A stretch of DNA of 10,958 nucleotides from the NCBI GenBank assembly GCA_035289125.1, contig DATDXW010000007.1, positions 1-10,958 of the forward strand. Direction: 5' to 3'. The notes under the pieces were generated by a model. The model was given only the letters and a program-made list of their open reading frames with translations, was not told where the DNA came from and ran no database searches. A program made the position numbers and the translations under genes. The stretch's first letter is position 1. Every line of letters begins with the position of its first letter. Of this stretch, positions 7,953 to 10,958 are shown one piece after another. Source of the DNA: JACQID01 sp035289125 (lineage in GTDB: Archaea; Aenigmatarchaeota; Aenigmatarchaeia; GW2011-AR5).

Positions 7953-8711
7953 ATGGACTCGCGGGAAATGACAGTGGCGAAGGCTGCCGCACTGGAAGGC
8001 GCGCGGGCAGTAATGACACATTACAAGCGCGGCATCATACCGCACTACAAAAACTCGTGGGACTTCGCGACGCAGGCTGACTTCGACTCGGAGAAAGCTA
8101 TAATTTCCCGGATTAAAAAAAACTTTCCGGAGCACGCGATGCTCGCGGAGGAATCAGGCGAGCAAGGCTCTTCGCCGTTCCGATGGATAATAGACCCGCT
8201 TGACGGAACGCATAATTTCTTCTTCAACGTACCGCTTTTCGGCACTATTGTGGCATTGGAAGCGAACGGGGAGGTGAAAGTGGCGGTGATATACCTTCCG
8301 GTTCAGAAAGAACTCTATGCTGCAGAGAAAGGCAGGGGCGCGTTTCTTAACGGGAAAAAAATACGCGTGTCTGCAAGGACTTCGAACCCTCTTGTCTCTT
8401 TTGGTGGCTTCTGGGGAATAACGACGCCGTTCGTCCGCGAACGCTTTGAAAAAATGGCGAAGAGATATCCGCGCGACATGCGGCTGCTCGGCTCAGTTGC
8501 CGTGCAGATAGCCTGGATCGCTTCAGGTAAGATAGACGGCGCGCTTATGCTCAACGAGAAGCCATGGGACATAGCGCCGGCGCTCATAATAGAGGAAGCG
8601 GGCGGGATAGTTACGGGAATAAATGACGAGAAATGGACGCCTTACCTCGGGCATTACGTGGCGGGCACCAAAGCCGTGCACGATGACATAATAAAAATCG
8701 CGCGTGATTGA
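7953..8711 (+). CDS. Inositol-monophosphatase-family phosphatase (IMPase / archaeal FBPase-like)
   Basis: A metal-dependent sugar-phosphate phosphatase of the lithium-sensitive IMPase superfamily. The 252-residue protein has the metal/catalytic glutamates in LAEESG (65-70), the signature WIIDPLDGTHNF (78-89) with Asp81 and Asp84, and the second signature WDIAPALIIEEAGG (205-218) with Asp206. All key residues are present and length is normal. In archaea, members act on inositol-1-phosphate, fructose-1,6-bisphosphate, or both, and the substrate cannot be chosen here. The frame extends to a TTG at 7944, but the ATG at 7953 is preferred because the promoter spacing fits a leaderless start. The signal peptidase gene follows with no gap, so the two are probably co-transcribed although no functional link is obvious. 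Confidence 0.93.
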   Translation: MDSREMTVAKAAALEGARAVMTHYKRGIIPHYKNSWDFATQADFDSEKAIISRIKKNFPEHAMLAEESGEQGSSPFRWIIDPLDGTHNFFFNVPLFGTIVALEANGEVKVAVIYLPVQKELYAAEKGRGAFLNGKKIRVSARTSNPLVSFGGFWGITTPFVRERFEKMAKRYPRDMRLLGSVAVQIAWIASGKIDGALMLNEKPWDIAPALIIEEAGGIVTGINDEKWTPYLGHYVAGTKAVHDDIIKIARD

Positions 8712-9227
8712 ATGGACGCACTGAAAGAACTCAAAGAACTTGCCTTTGCCATTATAGTGGCATTGCTGATATATCAGGCTGCGTCGCTGCTCCTGGGAAC
8801 GCGCGTGCCTGTTACTGCCGTGGTTTCAACGTCGATGGAACACGCTACGCAGTTCAGCGAGTGGTGGACAACGAAGGAAAAGGAATATTTGGCATTCAAC
8901 GTGACGAAGGAAGAATTTCTTTCATATCCCTATGGTGAAGGCATGTACGTCGGGGACATGGTACTGGTAGTGAACACTACGATAAGAAAAGGAGACGTAA
9001 TCGTTTATCATCCCGAATCCGGCTGCTTCGCCAACGTTAAAACTGCCGATACGATAATACACCGCGTCGTTTCGACGGAGCCCTTGGTCACGAAAGGCGA
9101 CAATAATGCCGCGCCAGACGTGAAGGAGGGCAAGAGCTGCATAGTCAGCGTGGAAGGGAAAGCCGTTATCGGCGCGCCGTTGCTGGGATACCCGAGACTG
9201 CTGCTTTTCCGCATGACGGGAATATGA
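8712..9227 (+). CDS. Archaeal type I signal peptidase (S26B, Sec11-like)
   Basis: Membrane serine protease that removes signal peptides from secreted proteins on the outer face of the membrane. The 171-residue protein has one N-terminal membrane helix (about 10-28), the nucleophile motif STSMEH (39-44, Ser41), and IIHRVV (115-120, His117), the histidine that marks the archaeal/ER type in place of the bacterial lysine. TKGDNN (127-132) and Asp136 supply the acidic residue, and the protein ends GAPLLGYPRLLLF. Between Ser41 and the GDMVLV strand (81-86) there are about 35 residues containing SEWW and SYPYGEG, where the common family form has only about seven. No strong second membrane helix is seen at the C terminus. 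It starts directly after the phosphatase stop. GTGA in the preceding codons, 4 nt from the ATG, serves as ribosome site. Confidence 0.9.
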   Translation: MDALKELKELAFAIIVALLIYQAASLLLGTRVPVTAVVSTSMEHATQFSEWWTTKEKEYLAFNVTKEEFLSYPYGEGMYVGDMVLVVNTTIRKGDVIVYHPESGCFANVKTADTIIHRVVSTEPLVTKGDNNAAPDVKEGKSCIVSVEGKAVIGAPLLGYPRLLLFRMTGI

Positions 9228-9236
9228 ACAGCTGCG

Positions 9237-10112
9237 TCAGCCAAATGAAGCGGATTCTTGCTCTTTCTTAAGCTTGGACGCGACTAATTGCATCTCTTCC
9301 ATCGTTGGCAGTTTTCGTCGCCCGCCGTATTCCGTAGTGGCAAGGGCGCGCATTACGTTGGCGAGGTTTGACGATTCTGCCGGTGTCCAACCGCGCAGAT
9401 ACCCGTAAAGAAAGCCCGCGACGAAGCAGCCTTCGGCGCCGGTCGTGTCTACTGAATCGGCATTATATCCGTGATAAGAAACCATGTCGCCTCTCTGGAA
9501 CAGCGTGCAGCCGGCTTCGCCCTTCATCACGACGAACAGCGAATTTATGGAAAACAAGTCGTAGCGCTCCAAGGCTTTCTCATACTCTTCTTCGTTCATG
9601 AATATTATTTCCGGCGGATTCTTGCGGAGCATTTCCATATAGGACGGGAAGAACTCAAATAAGTGAAAGGTCACGAAAAGGCGTTTTTTGTGTTTCGCGG
9701 CTTCCTCCACGAAACGCGGGAAGAGCGGATTGTTGATTCTTATCAAAAATGCACGGGAATTTTTTATCACTTTCTTCTGCACGGCATTGAGGCAGACGAG
9801 CGGACGATAAACCTGCGGCTCGGCGCGTTCCACGGTAGGCGTCACCGCGCCTATGCTCCAGATGGACGTGGGCAGCGCGTCGCGCACGATTCCGCTCACG
9901 TCTACGTGCTCTTCTTCAAAATTCCGCAGTAGCCAGTCGCCGTAGGCGTCCGTACCGACGCGGCTTATCACTGCCGTCTTTGCCCCCCAGCGGGAAAGCG
10001 CTGTAATCGCGCTGATTACCGAGCTGCCTCCGAATCTCTTGATTATGCCGTCTTTCGTCACGAGAACGTCCACTGTGGGCGTGCCGATGCCGATGATGTC
10101 GTAGCGGGGCAT
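9237..10112 (-). CDS. PfkB/ribokinase-family protein with altered active site
   Basis: A 291-residue protein of the PfkB carbohydrate/nucleoside kinase family, normal in length. It has the N-terminal strand YDIIGIGTPTVDVLV, the glycine turn FGGSSVISAI (27-36), the long ISRVGTDAYGDW region, NEEEYEKA (173-180), VVMKGEAGCTLF (194-205) and the C-terminal signature DTTGAEGCFVAGFLYG (222-237). In active members this signature reads DTTGAGD, where the aspartate is the catalytic base. Here positions 227-228 are Glu-Gly. The sugar-contacting asparagine of the usual GGxxxN motif is also replaced by Ile33. It may be a non-catalytic relative, or Glu227 may substitute. The substrate is unknown. It is the last gene of a three-gene minus-strand unit, 5 bp after its neighbour, with AGAAGGTAA as ribosome site. 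Confidence 0.88.
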   Translation of the reverse strand: MPRYDIIGIGTPTVDVLVTKDGIIKRFGGSSVISAITALSRWGAKTAVISRVGTDAYGDWLLRNFEEEHVDVSGIVRDALPTSIWSIGAVTPTVERAEPQVYRPLVCLNAVQKKVIKNSRAFLIRINNPLFPRFVEEAAKHKKRLFVTFHLFEFFPSYMEMLRKNPPEIIFMNEEEYEKALERYDLFSINSLFVVMKGEAGCTLFQRGDMVSYHGYNADSVDTTGAEGCFVAGFLYGYLRGWTPAESSNLANVMRALATTEYGGRRKLPTMEEMQLVASKLKKEQESASFG

Positions 10113-10117
10113 GATAA

Positions 10118-10501
10118 TTACCTTCTGATGTTCGCTTGGATTTGTAAGGGAAATTTGCTCACGTAACTTATAGATGCTGGATTATATATGACAAGCCTCT
10201 CATACGCAGATGAAACGTCACTTGGATTGGAATCTTTCTGCACAACAATCAGGCTCCTGCCCGCTAATAACGGAGATATGGACGGGAATGCGTCGTCTCT
10301 TAACGGATACCGCCCTTCGGCTGCTTTTCCCGTCTGATTGTACGCAACCGCTTCCACTATTATAGCCTCTCTGCCGGAAGAAGGGAAACTCATGACGCAA
10401 TACGGGCCGTCTCCTATAAGCGTTTGCCATGCTGCCCCGTTAAGCATGCCTATGAAGTCATCTGTATCTCCGTTATCTGTTATCTGCGTGCCCGACACCA
10501 T
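10118..10501 (-). CDS. Uncharacterised 127-residue protein
   Basis: I do not recognise this protein. It has no signal peptide, no membrane helix, only one cysteine, and no nucleotide-binding loop that I can see. The sequence looks like a small mixed alpha/beta domain: strand-like segments at PYCVMSF, EAIIVEAVAYN, SLIVVQK and ERLVIYNP are separated by polar loops rich in Ser, Asp, Gly and Pro. Reality as a gene is supported by context. It sits 4 bp after the phosphoribosyltransferase-like gene and 5 bp before the PfkB-family gene on the same strand, with GTGA 4 nt before its ATG as in other genes of this window. No competing frame on either strand fits better. Its role is presumably tied to its two operon partners (inference). 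Confidence 0.7.
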   Translation of the reverse strand: MVSGTQITDNGDTDDFIGMLNGAAWQTLIGDGPYCVMSFPSSGREAIIVEAVAYNQTGKAAEGRYPLRDDAFPSISPLLAGRSLIVVQKDSNPSDVSSAYERLVIYNPASISYVSKFPLQIQANIRR

Positions 10502-10505
10502 ATAA

Positions 10506-10958
10506 TCACATTCTTGTTATCTCTAATATTAGTTCCCGAGGTATTTTTCCCTTCCCCGTTGCTTCAATCACCGTCAATGCGTCCAATACGGGGGGCAAAT
10601 CTGGATAGTATTCGCGGTAATATCTCTCAAGTGTACTGATCGGTATTAACGGGGATGTCAAGGTAGCGTCGTGTATGGGTATTTTACCCCTGCGATGGAG
10701 TTCCTGAAGCATGTCGTCCTTGCTTGGCCTTTTTGGCGATGTGTCTTCCGGCGGAATGACCGTTTTCAACTGGTGTATAAGTTCCGGTTGCCTTGCGTCC
10801 TTGTAATGTGTAAGGTCTACCACCGAGGCATCCATAACTCCTGTCCTGTCCACTACGGCAGCCAGCTTTATCTGTTTTTCCGGTACATCTAACCTTCTTA
10901 GCGTCTTGTACATAGTCATTATCGTCACTCCTTCATTCGTGACGTCGTCAAAAGGAAC
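10506..10958 (-). CDS. Partial phosphoribosyltransferase-like protein (N-terminal part outside window)
   Basis: The frame is open to the very end of the window, giving 150 visible C-terminal residues. The first visible residues read VPFDDVTNEGVTIM, matching the DDVxxxGxT pattern of the PRPP-binding loop of type I phosphoribosyltransferases (usual form VDDVxTTGxT). The following helix and strand, LAAVVDRTG (32-40), fit the part of that fold after the loop. The remaining C-terminal portion (about 60-150), with KRPSKDD and IPHDATLTSPLIPI-like stretches, is not recognised. Shorter starts exist: a GTG at 10928, and an ATG at 10919 preceded by GGAGTGA. They would lose the motif, so I favour a gene running in from outside. 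Without the N-terminal half the family call is tentative. Confidence 0.55.
   Translation of the reverse strand, partial: VPFDDVTNEGVTIMTMYKTLRRLDVPEKQIKLAAVVDRTGVMDASVVDLTHYKDARQPELIHQLKTVIPPEDTSPKRPSKDDMLQELHRRGKIPIHDATLTSPLIPISTLERYYREYYPDLPPVLDALTVIEATGKGKIPRELILEITRM

Noticed and set aside
7893..8135. N-terminal extension of the atpH frame across the promoter into the phosphatase gene.
   Set aside because: The extra residues do not look like AtpH (Cys/His/Phe-rich), they overlap a conserved gene on the other strand, and the ATG at 7892 gives the normal length.
9254..9270. T-rich stretch past the signal peptidase stop as a terminator.
   Set aside because: The Ts are interrupted by C and G and lie within the PfkB-family coding sequence. 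There is no uninterrupted run of five or more, so support is too weak.
1..10958. RNA genes, CRISPR arrays, insertion sequences, long direct or inverted repeats.
   Set aside because: Coding genes fill the window and the largest gap is 60 bp. I saw no repeat spacing, no transposase and no tRNA-like fold by eye.

Overview
The window is archaeal chromosomal DNA, coding almost end to end. Its core is a complete A-type (archaeal/vacuolar-like) ATP synthase operon on the minus strand. It reads, in transcription order, atpH-atpI-atpK-atpE-atpC-atpF-atpA-atpB-atpD (from 7892 down to 17). The subunit order, a GGTGA-type Shine-Dalgarno 4-6 nt before most internal genes, an archaeal/ER-type (S26B) signal peptidase with a Ser-His-Asp set, and TATA-like promoter sequence all point to Archaea. 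The lineage is not clear from sequence alone. The compact genes, the short stator subunit AtpI and an extended SMEH...WW-type signal peptidase make me lean to an uncultivated, possibly DPANN-like archaeon (inference, low confidence).

Layout. Positions 17-7892 (minus): nine ATP synthase genes with gaps of 0-11 bp or overlaps of 1-11 bp, several showing stop/start fusion (TGATG) and so probably translationally coupled. Positions 7893-7952: a 60-bp divergent promoter region with one palindrome-like TTTAAA box that could serve both directions. Positions 7953-9227 (plus): an inositol-monophosphatase-family phosphatase followed with no gap by a type I signal peptidase. Positions 9228-9236: a 9-bp convergent junction. 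Positions 9237-10958 (minus): a tightly packed three-gene unit of a phosphoribosyltransferase-like gene cut by the window edge, an unrecognised 127-aa protein, and a PfkB/ribokinase-family protein.

Function. AtpA/AtpB form the catalytic head, AtpC/D/F the central stalk and its connector, AtpE/H the peripheral stalks, AtpI the stator with the ion half-channels, and AtpK the rotor ring. Together they couple transmembrane ion flow to ATP synthesis. No intein or frameshift interrupts them. The accessory part is less ordinary. The PfkB-family protein has DTTGAEG where the family has DTTGAGD, so the usual catalytic aspartate is gone. Its operon partners are a protein with a PRPP-loop-like DDVxxxGxT motif and an orphan. 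That trio is the best candidate here for undescribed biology. No RNA gene, CRISPR array, insertion sequence or long repeat was seen.
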